From contig JAPPUL010000076.1 in the NCBI GenBank assembly GCA_026874595.1, forward strand, positions 746,001 to 810,000: a stretch of DNA of 64,000 nt. The letters run 5' to 3'. Position 1 is the stretch's first letter. Every line of letters starts with the position of its first letter. Source of the stretch: Sipunculus nudus. Taxonomy: Eukaryota > Annelida > Sipuncula > Golfingiida > Sipunculidae. The position numbers were made by a program, and so were the translations under genes. The notes below the pieces were generated by a model. It worked only from the letters and a program-made list of their open reading frames with translations. It had not been told where the DNA came from and ran no database searches. Below, piece after piece: positions 19,030 through 29,450 of the stretch.

Positions 19030-19057
19030 TTGACTATTTTATTTTTTATTATTTAAT
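19030..19057 (+). promoter_or_regulatory. Promoter of the small ORF
   Basis: ttgact and tttaat are 16 bases apart and lie 90 bases before the ATG of the 55-residue ORF. The sequence directly after the -10 box, ttaataactaag, partly resembles the pseudo-spacer next to the orphan I-B repeat (ttaatagttaac). Confidence 0.5.
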
Positions 19058-19146
19058 TTAATAACTAAGCATAGGCATACTTCACCATTAATGGAGTTAA
19101 AATATATGAAGAAATTTAGAAACAAAAAATAAAGGAGGAGAAATAT

Positions 19147-19314
19147 ATGAATAAAGAAGTAAAAATAAAGGAGGAGAAATATATTTATCTAAAAGTAATC
19201 ATACAAAACAATACTACTATCAACGGTTTAGATAATACTAACAGTAATAATAATCAATCTAAATTAATTCAGTGTCTTAAAAAAATACTTAAAATCATAG
19301 CACCACACATTTGA
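19147..19314 (+). CDS. Small protein, 55 aa, possible CreT-like partner of a CRISPR-like RNA
   Basis: A strong Shine-Dalgarno site (aaaggaggag) lies about six bases before the ATG. The same aaaggaggag word recurs 30 bases later inside the gene. The product is short, with a charged N-terminal half, an Asn/Thr/Ser-rich middle and an amphipathic, hydrophobic C-terminal helix. I recognise no family. The stop is seven bases before an inverted-repeat structure that contains a degenerate I-B CRISPR repeat. This arrangement recalls CreTA pairs, in which a CRISPR-like RNA guides Cascade to silence a small toxin gene. That role is inference only and no toxicity can be claimed from the sequence. Confidence 0.4.
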   Translation: MNKEVKIKEEKYIYLKVIIQNNTTINGLDNTNSNNNQSKLIQCLKKILKIIAPHI

Positions 19315-19320
19315 AGTAAT

Positions 19321-19425
19321 GTAGTGAGATTTGAGTCTATACACTCATAGTTAACTATTAACTTTAAATCCCATTATTGGTTACTAAAGGCTAAATATCA
19401 AAGTACATCTACCAAACCTCACTAC
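19321..19425 (-). ncRNA. Orphan I-B repeat inside an inverted-repeat structure, candidate CreA-like RNA
   Basis: Positions 19362-19390 match the complement of the 29-base I-B repeat at 25 of 29 positions (differences at the 13th and 21st bases and the last two). Outer arms gtagtgagattt (19321-19332) and aaacctcactac (19414-19425) can pair with one mismatch. Read on the minus strand, the repeat would be followed by a pseudo-spacer starting ttaatagttaac. The nearest functional I-B array is 25 kb away on the other strand. It could instead be a relic of an old array. Confidence 0.4.
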
Positions 19426-19615
19426 TATAGGTAATAGAAATAATAAAAAATTTATAAACATATTAGACCTGAAGTCTAGAATAGAAGTTTAATCTTATTA
19501 GGCTGGTCCTCTTTCTTTCCAATAAGTATTATATATATTGGGGAGCGTGGCGCAACGGACCAAGCTCCCTCACTTATATACCCTTTTCTTTGAAGCTGCA
19601 GTATATAGTTATGAT

Positions 19616-20131
19616 TTAGCTTAATGCAGGTGATCCTAATGCTGCAATTGCTTTATCATAATTAGGTTCTTGTGTAATTTCTGGTACCAGTTCTTTATAT
19701 ACTACTTTATCATTTTCGTCTAATACTACAACAGCCCTACCAGAAATGCCTGCTAAAGGTCCATCTACAAGTAAGACACCATAATCTTTAGCAAATTGTG
19801 GTCCTCTCATCATAGATAGAGTTTTTACGTTTTGAGTATTTTCAGCACTACAAAACCTAGCTTGAGCAAATGGCAGGTCAGCAGAAACTACAATAATGAC
19901 GACATCATTATATTTAGTGCCATAATCATTAAACTTTTTAGTAGATGTTGAGCAAACAGCAGTATCAAGGCTTGGAACTATATTTAATAGTTTTTTCTTA
20001 CCTTTAAAATCATCAAGCGATACATCTTGTAAGTCATTGGTAACAAGGTTAAAGTTTGGTGCTTTGCTACCTTCTTTAGGAAGGTCGCCATTGGTATTTA
20101 TAGGATTGCCCTTAAGAGTTATTTTAGCCAT
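19616..20131 (-). CDS. tpx: Thiol peroxidase (Tpx)
   Basis: Tpx is a periplasmic or cytoplasmic atypical 2-Cys peroxiredoxin that reduces peroxides. The peroxidatic cysteine lies in DTAVCSTSTKKF and the resolving cysteine in ARFCSAENT about 35 residues later, the spacing typical of Tpx. The N-terminal ITLKGNPINTNGDLP and the C-terminal VPEITQEPNYDKAIAAL also match. Length 171 is normal. The gene stands alone between the orphan-repeat region and the type IIG restriction gene. Confidence 0.93.
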   Translation of the reverse strand: MAKITLKGNPINTNGDLPKEGSKAPNFNLVTNDLQDVSLDDFKGKKKLLNIVPSLDTAVCSTSTKKFNDYGTKYNDVVIIVVSADLPFAQARFCSAENTQNVKTLSMMRGPQFAKDYGVLLVDGPLAGISGRAVVVLDENDKVVYKELVPEITQEPNYDKAIAALGSPALS

Positions 20132-20399
20132 TCTTTTTACTCCTTTAAAATATATATTGTTTTATTAAAATAATAAAAAAAACATATAAAACTAGATTAT
20201 GTAAATTTTATATAGCTTTGAATTATATAGCTTCTCTATATATAGAGATAATAATATATATACGAATGCAATTCTTCGATTATTTCAAGATATTGAGCGA
20301 GTTTCTATGTTAGGAATTATTTAAATATTTTTGATAAATAACACTTTAAGATAAGTTATTATTTACACACTATTAATATTATTAACATAGGGTATAGAG

Positions 20400-23300
20400 A
20401 TGGATCAAGTTACTAAGTATATAAAAGCCATAAACGATGTGTTAGGAACTGGCAAGGCAAGGGAGCATGCTTATAGGCCGGCATTAAAAGACCTTATTGA
20501 ATCGTTTAAGGGTGATATTGTTGTTAATGAGCCTAAGCGGCCTTTAAAAGGCAGTGCTCCTGATTTTCTAATACAAGATAGCAATGGCATACAAATTGGT
20601 TATATTGAAGCTAAAGATGTAGATAAAAACCTAGATAATAAGGACTTTAAAGAGCAGTTTGGTCGTTATATAAATGCTTTTGATAACCTTATAATAACCA
20701 ACTATCTTACCTTCAGGCACTACATAAAGAGGGAGTGTATTTATGAAGCTCAGATTGCAGAATTAAAAAGCCGTACTATAAAAGCTATAAAGGGAGGTGA
20801 TTTTAAGTTTAAAGATCTTATAAGAGACTTTCTTGGATACAAAATCCCAACAACTAAAACAGCCTCTGAGTTAGCTGAAAGGTTGGCTAGTAAGGCCAGA
20901 GTTCTTTCTGATGTTATTAAAGATGCTTTAGACAGTGATGATAAGGAACAAAGGAGAGATAGTGCATTTCAAATAGAGCGAGAAGAGGTCAGAAAAAAGC
21001 TTATTAAAAATATAACTAATAAAGATTTTGGCGATTTATATGCCCAGACAATAGCTTATGGGATGTTTACAGCCCGGCTTCATGACCCAGAGAGTGATAG
21101 TTTTACTCGTAAGGAGGCAGCAGAGCTAATACCTAAGACTAATCCATTTTTAAGGAAGTTTTTTCAAACAATAGCAGGCTATGATCTTGATAAACGTATT
21201 ATATGGCCAGTTGATGCTTTAGCTAATATTCTAAGGTTTACTAATGTTCAAGCTCTTTTGAAAGACTTTGAAGGTGGGGTTGGGAAGGAGGATCCATATA
21301 TTCATTTTTATGAGACTTTTTTAGCTTTTTATGACCCAGGTTTACGTAAGTCGAGGGGGTATGGTATACTCCAGGGTCGGTAGTTAGCTTTATAGTTAGG
21401 TCTATAGATGATATATTGAAGGCTGACTTTAATATATCAAGGGGGTTAGCGGATGAGTCTAAGACTAAGATAAATGAAAATGAGATACACAAAGTACAAA
21501 TACTTGATCCAGCGACTGGCACAGGCACATTCTTAGCAGAGGTCGTAAAGCATATATATAATAATTATTTTAAGGGACAAGAAGGCTTGTGGCCTTTATA
21601 TGTTGATTCTGATCTAATACCTCGTTTAAATGGTTTTGAGATATTAATGACAAGTTACACTATGGCTCATATAAAGCTTTCTATGTTGCTAAAAGAAACG
21701 GGTTATAAGTCTGAGCTGGCTAATAGACTTAGGATTTACTTAAACAACTCGTTGGAAGAGTATGACCCATCTCAAGAGGAGTTTGCTGACATATTAGCGA
21801 AAGAGTTAATTGAGGCGAATCAGGTTAAGGATGCAAGTCCTGTTATGATAGTTTTGGGTAATCCTCCTTATAGCGGGCATTCACAAAATGAAGGGGAGTG
21901 GTTAGATGGTTTATTAGATGACTACAAAAAAGAGCCGGGTACTACAAAGCAGTTAGATGAGAAAAACCCTAAGTGGATAAACGATGATTATGTTAAGTTT
22001 ATGAGATATGGTCAATATTTTATAGAGAAGAACAAAGAAGGTGTATTAGCTTTCATTAATAATCATAGTTTTTTAGATAATCCGACGTTTAGGGGTATGC
22101 GTTATAGTTTGTTAAAGGCTTTTGATAAGATATATATTATTGACTTACATGGTAATAGTAAGAAGAGAGAGGTTAATCCTGATGGTTTTAAGGATGTTAA
22201 TATTTTTGACATACAACAGGGGGTAAGTATTAATATTTTTGTTAAGAGTAAAAATGGTGGTAATGATTTAGCAAAGGTCTATCATTATGATTTGTATGGA
22301 GAGCGTCGGTATAAGTATGACTATTTATTAGCTAATAGTATAGGCACAGTACCTTATACATTGTTAGAGAATAAAGCACCTTATTATTTTTTTGTTAAGA
22401 AAGACTTTGAACTAGAGGGGGTTTATAATAAGGGTTTTTATGTTAAAGATTTGTTTATTATTGACTCAACTGGTATAATAACTGGTCATGATCACTTTGT
22501 AATTGATTATAGTAAAGAGAAGTTAAAGGACAGAATAAAACTATTTTTTGCTTCGACCTTTAGAGATATAGTTAATAACTTAAACTTAGATGCTAAAAGG
22601 AAATACTTTAACATAGAGACTGTTAAATCAAAAACTAAATATAATGCGGCTTTTATAAAAGCCATTTCTTATCGTCCTTTTGATAGGCAGTATGTTTATT
22701 ATGATAAAACTTACTTTATTGAAGGTAGTAGATATAAAGCAATGCAGCACTTTATAAAAGGTGATAATATCGGGTTAGTTATAGGGAGACAAGGACAAGT
22801 GGTTGGAACAATGTCATGGAATCTCTCATTTGTTACAAAAAATATAGTAGACTTTAATTTATATTATCGAGGCGGAGGAACGACTATTCCCCTCTACTTA
22901 TACTTAGACGCTAATCAAAATACGTTAGACGGTAAGGTTCAGAGGGAGCCTAATCTTAGTATGTCTATAGTAAAAGACATTGCAAAAAGGCTTAGCCTTC
23001 AGTTTGTAAATGAGAAGGAGGCTAATGATATTACTTTTGCTCCCATTGATATTTTAGACTATATTTACGCTGTCTTACATTCACCTAGTTATCGTGATAG
23101 GTATAAGGAGTTTTTAAAGATTGACTTTCCTAGGGTTCCTTATCCAGAGGATAGTATTAGTTTTTGGAAGTTAGTAGGTTTAGGTAAGAAAATAAGAGAA
23201 TTACATTTGTTAGAGTCTAAAGAGGTTAGTGAGTATATTACATCTTACCCTGAGGCTGGTAGTAATATAGTTGAAAGGCTAAGGTGGGAATACATTGATA

Positions 23301-23536
23301 AAAGTTATAACCTAGGGCGGGTGTGGATAAATGACAAGCAGTATTTTGGTGAGGTGCCTTTAGTGGCTTATGAGTTTTATATTGGGGGTTACCAGCCTGC
23401 AAAGAAGTGGTTAAAGGATAGAAAGGGTCGTAGGTTAAGTTATGATGATATAGCTCATTATCACAAGATAATAGTTGCCCTTTATAATACTCATAAGCTA
23501 ATGCTTGCAGTAGACAAGATAGTTGTTTTGGATTAG
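20400..23536 (+). pseudogene. Type IIG/ISP-like restriction-methylation enzyme, frameshifted at a G5 tract
   Basis: Two frames (20400-21383 and from about 21360 to 23536) make one protein of about 1045 residues. The N-terminal part has a PD...EAK nuclease-like motif (APDFLIQDSNG, then YIEAKD). The second part has methyltransferase motif I, DPATGTGTFL, and motif IV, NPPYSGHS, of adenine-N6 enzymes, then a recognition-like C-terminal half. The break is at five G's at 21355-21359. With four G's the frame would continue through YTPGSVVSFIV, which is typical just before motif I. The break separates nuclease from methyltransferase, so the enzyme is off in this copy unless the G tract varies. Confidence 0.8.
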
Positions 23537-23592
23537 GGGTTTATAGTATACTTTATGTATAATTGTAGATTAACTAAAAAAGGAGTCTTAAT

Positions 23593-23959
23593 ATGGCTGA
23601 GACTGATTTTGCTAAGATGTCAAACTTTATTCGGAGTATTGCAGACTTACTTCGTGGTCCTTATAGGCCTAATCAATATAAGGATGTTATGTTACCGTTA
23701 ACTATTCTTAGGAGGCTGGATTGTGTATTAAGTAATACTAAAGCTGCTGTACTAAGTAGATATGAGGAGATCAAGGACAAAGGAGAGGGGATTATTGATT
23801 TAAGCCTTAAAGAAATAACTGACCTTCCTTTTTATAATACATCTAGGTATGATTTTGATAAATTAAAAGCTGATCCTGATAATATTGTCAACAATCTTAT
23901 TAATTACATTCAAGGGTTTAGCAAGGAGGCACATAGTATTTTTGAGTCATTTAAGTTTG
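23593..23959 (+). pseudogene. hsdM: Type I restriction methyltransferase (HsdM) N-terminal fragment
   Basis: The 122 residues up to the first CRISPR repeat match the HsdM N-terminal helical domain: FIRSIADLLRGPYRPNQYKDV, then LPLTILRRLDCVL and an LPFYNTS segment. The methyltransferase domain with its DPxxGxG and NPPF motifs is absent. The gene is cut exactly where a type II-C repeat begins at 23960. It starts 57 bases after the type IIG gene with AAAAAGGAG before its ATG. No hsdS or hsdR is present, so this is a dead fragment. Confidence 0.8.
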
Positions 23960-24127
23960 GTTATAGTACCCTTTCATTTCAAGATGTAGTATATTCGCTT
24001 ATCAGAAGAAAAAAGAAATTGCACAGTTATAGTACCCTTTCATTTCAAGATGTAGTATATTAAGCTGAACATGATGGAGAGCCTTTTGACGGTTATAGTA
24101 CCCTTTCATTTCAAGATGTAGTATATT
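23960..24127 (+). CRISPR. Short type II-C repeat cluster, three repeats
   Basis: Three perfect 36-base repeats start at 23960, 24026 and 24092, with two 30-base spacers. Repeat sequence and orientation equal those of the main array starting at 25241. The first repeat abuts the truncated hsdM gene. This is the detached end of the main array. Confidence 0.95.
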
Positions 24128-24131
24128 AGAT

Positions 24132-24163
24132 TATATGATCTTATGTTAAAGGATTAGTTTTTT
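24132..24163 (+). repeat. Left direct repeat flanking the two-gene cassette
   Basis: 32 bases, tatatgatcttatg and following, reappear at 25206-25237 with a single mismatch. The pair encloses the VanZ-like and OB-fold genes. Confidence 0.85.
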
Positions 24164-24307
24164 AAAAGTTAGATTATCATTTAAACATTGTTAGCAAGGG
24201 TTCTAATATTTTAGCTAAAAAACTATATTTTATGTTTTTTGTTTGAAACTGGTTTTTATTTTGATATATATATATACTATATTAAAAATAACTATGACGA
24301 GTTAACA

Positions 24308-24769
24308 ATGTTTATAGGGAAACCAAAAATTATTATTTACTTGGCATTAGTTTGTATTTTATTAGGTTTAGCTCTTTATCTTCTTTTTCGTCCAACAACG
24401 CTTTTAATATTTCGTTGGTTAGATCTAGTTGGACTGACAGATTCAATTAAAGCCATGCGTTCTTTGGTAGATGGTTACGGTAGATATTTGCCTAATTGGG
24501 TTATATTTTCTTTACCGTTTTCTCTTTGGATCTTAGCATATTTGTTTTTTATTGGATACATATGGATAGGCTCAGAATCTATTGCTCGTCATGTATGGTT
24601 TTGGTGTATTCCTGTGGTTGCTATTTTAGCTGAACTTGCTCAAGCCAGGCATATTATTTTAGGTTACTTTGATGTAAGAGATTTACTTGCTCTTATTATT
24701 GTTATAATCATTGGTTTTATTGTTAACTACTATATGCAAAGCATAAAAGGAGTAAAGAATTATGATTAA
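24308..24769 (+). CDS. VanZ-like integral membrane protein
   Basis: Four to five hydrophobic segments make up most of the 153 residues. The second half contains a pattern like the VanZ family: AELAQ, then GYFDVRDLLAL and a final membrane helix with Asn (GFIVNYYM). VanZ-like proteins are small membrane proteins of mostly unknown activity, a few linked to teicoplanin resistance. I chose the ATG at 24308 over an upstream TTG because it begins the hydrophobic protein cleanly. The gene overlaps the next one by eight bases, so the two form an operon. Both lie between CRISPR repeats and are flanked by direct repeats. Confidence 0.5.
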   Translation: MFIGKPKIIIYLALVCILLGLALYLLFRPTTLLIFRWLDLVGLTDSIKAMRSLVDGYGRYLPNWVIFSLPFSLWILAYLFFIGYIWIGSESIARHVWFWCIPVVAILAELAQARHIILGYFDVRDLLALIIVIIIGFIVNYYMQSIKGVKNYD

Positions 24770-25190
24770 AAAATTAAGTAAACATATTTTTTCGTTATTA
24801 TTTTTGGTGGTGATTGGCATTCTTGCAGTTGGAAGTACTGATTCAGAGTCTGATACTAAAGAGGTTAAATCGCAAAAACCGAGCTATACACTAACAGCAA
24901 CCCAACTTTATAAAGAATATAATGCTAATGAGGTTTCTGCAGACTCTAAGTATAAAGATAAAATTGTCATTATTTCTGGTAAAATCACAGATATTGGTAA
25001 GGATATATTGGATGAAGCCTATATTGTAGTAGGAGGTAGTGGATTATTAGATGGTATTCAGTGTATGTTTACAAAAGACCAGCAGTCTTTTGTAAAGAAT
25101 TTATCGAAAGGACAAGGAGTAAAAGTCAAAGGTAAAGTTAAGGGTAAATTAGGCAATGTTTTAGTTAAAAACTGCACTTTAGTAAAATAG
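24762..25190 (+). CDS. Exported OB-fold (tRNA_anti-like) protein
   Basis: An N-terminal signal-like helix (FSLLFLVVIGILAVGS) is followed by a domain of about 100 residues matching the tRNA_anti-like OB-fold family. This includes LTATQLYKEYNANEVSADSKY, KIVIISGKITDIGKDI and LSKGQGVKVKGKVKGKLGNV with a closing KNC. Such proteins usually carry a lipobox Cys after the signal, but here the position reads AVGS, so it may be membrane-anchored or released instead. It overlaps the VanZ-like gene. The biological role of the family is not known. Confidence 0.65.
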   Translation: MIKKLSKHIFSLLFLVVIGILAVGSTDSESDTKEVKSQKPSYTLTATQLYKEYNANEVSADSKYKDKIVIISGKITDIGKDILDEAYIVVGGSGLLDGIQCMFTKDQQSFVKNLSKGQGVKVKGKVKGKLGNVLVKNCTLVK

Positions 25191-25205
25191 GGTTCAATCA
25201 GTAAC

Positions 25206-25237
25206 TATATGATATTATGTTAAAGGATTAGTTTTTT
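25206..25237 (+). repeat. Right direct repeat flanking the two-gene cassette
   Basis: Second copy of the 32-base sequence at 24132-24163. It ends three bases before the first repeat of the main II-C array. Confidence 0.85.
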
Positions 25238-25240
25238 TTA

Positions 25241-28200
25241 GTTATAGTACCCTTTCATTTCAAGATGTAGTATATTGTTAAAAAATATACGTACTGATGT
25301 ATTCTAGTTATAGTACCCTTTCATTTCAAGATGTAGTATATTTGATAAAAGTTCCAAAGGAAATAAATACCAGTTATAGTACCCTTTCATTTCAAGATGT
25401 AGTATATTTAAAGCGCATTTAGCATCAACTGTATTTTTGTTATAGTACCCTTTCATTTCAAGATGTAGTATATTAGATAAAATTAAAAGCAAATGTGAAT
25501 GTGAGTTATAGTACCCTTTCATTTCAAGATGTAGTATATTAGCATGTGTGTCAACGCCATCGGCGCCGCCGTTATAGTACCCTTTCATTTCAAGATGTAG
25601 TATATTACAATCCTGTAAAACTAGACTATCCTCATCGTTATAGTACCCTTTCATTTCAAGATGTAGTATATTTAGAAAGCACAGTATCGGCTCTTTTGTG
25701 AGGTTATAGTACCCTTTCATTTCAAGATGTAGTATATTCAAAAGCATGACTATCGACGCCGGTGGCGCGTTATAGTACCCTTTCATTTCAAGATGTAGTA
25801 TATTCGATTATCATTAAAATAATCCAAAAAACACGTTATAGTACCCTTTCATTTCAAGATGTAGTATATTTGAGCAGATACACGACTGTTCACTGTCAGT
25901 GTTATAGTACCCTTTCATTTCAAGATGTAGTATATTGGGAGGCTCAGAAATTATAGGCTCTTCTTCGTTATAGTACCCTTTCATTTCAAGATGTAGTATA
26001 TTTTAGATTAAAAATAAAGAGCTTACTCGTAAGTTATAGTACCCTTTCATTTCAAGATGTAGTATATTGGTGTCAGTTAACACGTGTCATATCAAGTAGT
26101 TATAGTACCCTTTCATTTCAAGATGTAGTATATTTCCCCCCGCTCCCAGCGCAAATAAGGAGAGGTTATAGTACCCTTTCATTTCAAGATGTAGTATATT
26201 GGATCAGTCTCATCAGTTACTTCATTAGGAGTTATAGTACCCTTTCATTTCAAGATGTAGTATATTCTGTCAGTTAACACGTGTCATATCAAGTTAGTTA
26301 TAGTACCCTTTCATTTCAAGATGTAGTATATTGTCCGCAAGAAACGCAAGCCCACAAATCGCGTTATAGTACCCTTTCATTTCAAGATGTAGTATATTAG
26401 GTCTAGTAACGGCAATTACCGATACAGTGTTATAGTACCCTTTCATTTCAAGATGTAGTATATTGGATCAGTCTCATCAGTTACTTCATTAGGAGTTATA
26501 GTACCCTTTCATTTCAAGATGTAGTATATTTCGATAATGAGACAGTCGAGATAGTTTTACGTTATAGTACCCTTTCATTTCAAGATGTAGTATATTGGGA
26601 GGCTCAGAAATTATAGGCTCTTCTTCGTTATAGTACCCTTTCATTTCAAGATGTAGTATATTTCTCTTTTGCTGTTCTCTTTCTTCTATAGTGTTATAGT
26701 ACCCTTTCATTTCAAGATGTAGTATATTAAAGTAATCCTTTTCCCATAAGCAGTCTTGGTTATAGTACCCTTTCATTTCAAGATGTAGTATATTAAGAAC
26801 ATGGATGGGTAGTAACGCTTATGTGTTATAGTACCCTTTCATTTCAAGATGTAGTATATTTTCATCAGTTTTCTTAACAGACAAACCTGCGTTATAGTAC
26901 CCTTTCATTTCAAGATGTAGTATATTACATGTACGGCGGCGAAGGTCATCCCGTCGGTTATAGTACCCTTTCATTTCAAGATGTAGTATATTTGGATTTT
27001 ATGAAGACAAGGACGGTTATTAGTTATAGTACCCTTTCATTTCAAGATGTAGTATATTACAGATGTTCACGTGTTTAAACTATATAATGTTATAGTACCC
27101 TTTCATTTCAAGATGTAGTATATTATACGGTTTTGGCATGTCATAATTCTTCTCGTTATAGTACCCTTTCATTTCAAGATGTAGTATATTCAAAATTCTC
27201 ACGCCAATAGCGTTGAACCTGTTATAGTACCCTTTCATTTCAAGATGTAGTATATTTAGATTAGCTGTTTTGGCGTTAAAGTTCTGGTTATAGTACCCTT
27301 TCATTTCAAGATGTAGTATATTTTCAACGCATTACTAATACCATGCGATAAAGTTATAGTACCCTTTCATTTCAAGATGTAGTATATTTTACCATAGTAT
27401 AACTCCTAACATCTCGTAGTTATAGTACCCTTTCATTTCAAGATGTAGTATATTGAGATTTGAGGAGTTAAAAGATTTATAAAGGTTATAGTACCCTTTC
27501 ATTTCAAGATGTAGTATATTAGGGGGGAGCGGGGGGAACCCCCACCGCCCGTTATAGTACCCTTTCATTTCAAGATGTAGTATATTAAACATTGTTATCT
27601 TCTAGCCATGTCTCATGTTATAGTACCCTTTCATTTCAAGATGTAGTATATTTACTTGAGAAAAGTCTATCGATTGTTTTCCGTTATAGTACCCTTTCAT
27701 TTCAAGATGTAGTATATTAATACGCTTGCTTTTGCCTGCGCAACTTCAGTTATAGTACCCTTTCATTTCAAGATGTAGTATATTAAGAAGATATCTTTTA
27801 ACCAAACCTTATAGTTATAGTACCCTTTCATTTCAAGATGTAGTATATTTACTTGAGAAAAGTCTATCGATTGTTTTCCGTTATAGTACCCTTTCATTTC
27901 AAGATGTAGTATATTAATACGCTTGCTTTTGCCTGCGCAACTTCAGTTATAGTACCCTTTCATTTCAAGATGTAGTATATTAAGAAGATATCTTTTAACC
28001 AAACCTTATAGTTATAGTACCCTTTCATTTCAAGATGTAGTATATTTAGTTTCGGGTCTTGACTTTCTAATCTGCCGTTATAGTACCCTTTCATTTCAAG
28101 ATGTAGTATATTTCATTGCGAACCTTACAGCGTGTAAGTGTGTTATAGTACCCTTTCATTTCAAGATGTAGTATATTATAAATTATAAAATTATACTCGG

Positions 28201-29167
28201 CTGTGGTGTTATAGTACCCTTTCATTTCAAGATGTAGTATATTTATAGTTACACAGGTATGACTTATTTTTATGTTATAGTACCCTTTCATTTCAAGATG
28301 TAGTATATTCTTTTGAAATCGCAAAGAAGCTTAAAGAAGGTTATAGTACCCTTTCATTTCAAGATGTAGTATATTACATTTTTTCAACAGTACCATCTCC
28401 TTTTCGTTATAGTACCCTTTCATTTCAAGATGTAGTATATTAAGCAACAAGGTCTTTCTAGGGCCATTTTGGTTATAGTACCCTTTCATTTCAAGATGTA
28501 GTATATTTATAAGCAACTTGATTATATCTTAGCTTGCGTTATAGTACCCTTTCATTTCAAGATGTAGTATATTTTTTAGCAACACTATCCCCTATCATTC
28601 GAAGTTATAGTACCCTTTCATTTCAAGATGTAGTATATTAAGAACATGGTTGGGTAGTTACGCTAATGTGTTATAGTACCCTTTCATTTCAAGATGTAGT
28701 ATATTCCGACTTGCAAGTCTAAACTCCTTTTCTCTGTTATAGTACCCTTTCATTTCAAGATGTAGTATATTAATTAGATAATATATAATCCTCTGCTTCT
28801 TGTTATAGTACCCTTTCATTTCAAGATGTAGTATATTTAGCAACCTTATTAATATCTTTTCCATCACGTTATAGTACCCTTTCATTTCAAGATGTAGTAT
28901 ATTTTTTGGTTATCAGAATAGAGACACATTTATGTTATAGTACCCTTTCATTTCAAGATGTAGTATATTAATCCCTACTCTAAACCAAAAGGCTAGTGTG
29001 TTATAGTACCCTTTCATTTCAAGATGTAGTATATTAATATAGCTTACGTTCGTGATATGTTGTCTGTTATAGTACCCTTTCATTTCAAGATGTAGTATAT
29101 TTAGACGTGCGTTTAATGAACAAAAATGGGCGTTATAGTACCCTTTCATTTCAAGATGTAGTATATT
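25241..29167 (+). CRISPR. Type II-C CRISPR array, 60 repeats, 59 spacers
   Basis: The 36-base repeat starts gttatagtaccctttcattt and ends gatgtagtatatt. I located 60 copies by position, starting at 25241 and ending with the one at 29132. Spacers are 30 bases, with three of 29. The repeat orientation matches known II-C repeats (GTT...CCC...CATTTC), so crRNAs are read on the plus strand, towards cas2 and against the cas operon, as in Neisseria and Campylobacter. Each repeat ends in tatatt, a possible -10 box. A three-spacer block is duplicated around 27653-28010, and two single spacers occur twice. All 60 repeats look identical. Confidence 0.97.
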
Positions 29168-29450
29168 ACGTGGACTGTAACTTATTGTAACGCACAGGGT
29201 TACAACGGAAAGTGCCTAGACAAAACGAGAGATTTAGCCAATAACATGAGGCTTTTTCTCTCTTCTTTCTCTCTCCTTTCTCTTGGCTTTTACCGTAGAT
29301 GTTGCCTTTTTTATATCTTTTTTTAGCTTTTTTTCACAAAAATAAATCCACATCTTTTTTCTCTTTTTTTTTTAACTTCTTATTTTTTTTTAACTTTTTA
29401 TAAAGAAAACTTTTTATTACAAAATAAAACATCAATCCTAAATGAAATAA

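Noticed and set aside
19541-19569. tRNA-like 5' half (gggagcgtggcgcaacgg) with a 6-bp stem
   Set aside because: It resembles a D-arm, but there is no anticodon or T arm; at most a tRNA fragment or a weak terminator after tpx.
23960-24063. C-terminal extension of the HsdM fragment through CRISPR repeats
   Set aside because: The residues come from repeat and spacer DNA, so I end the gene remnant at 23959.
25304-29149. Minus-strand frames encoding repeated ILHLEMKGYYN peptides
   Set aside because: They are translations of the II-C repeats (66-base period, divisible by three) and have no coding signals of their own.
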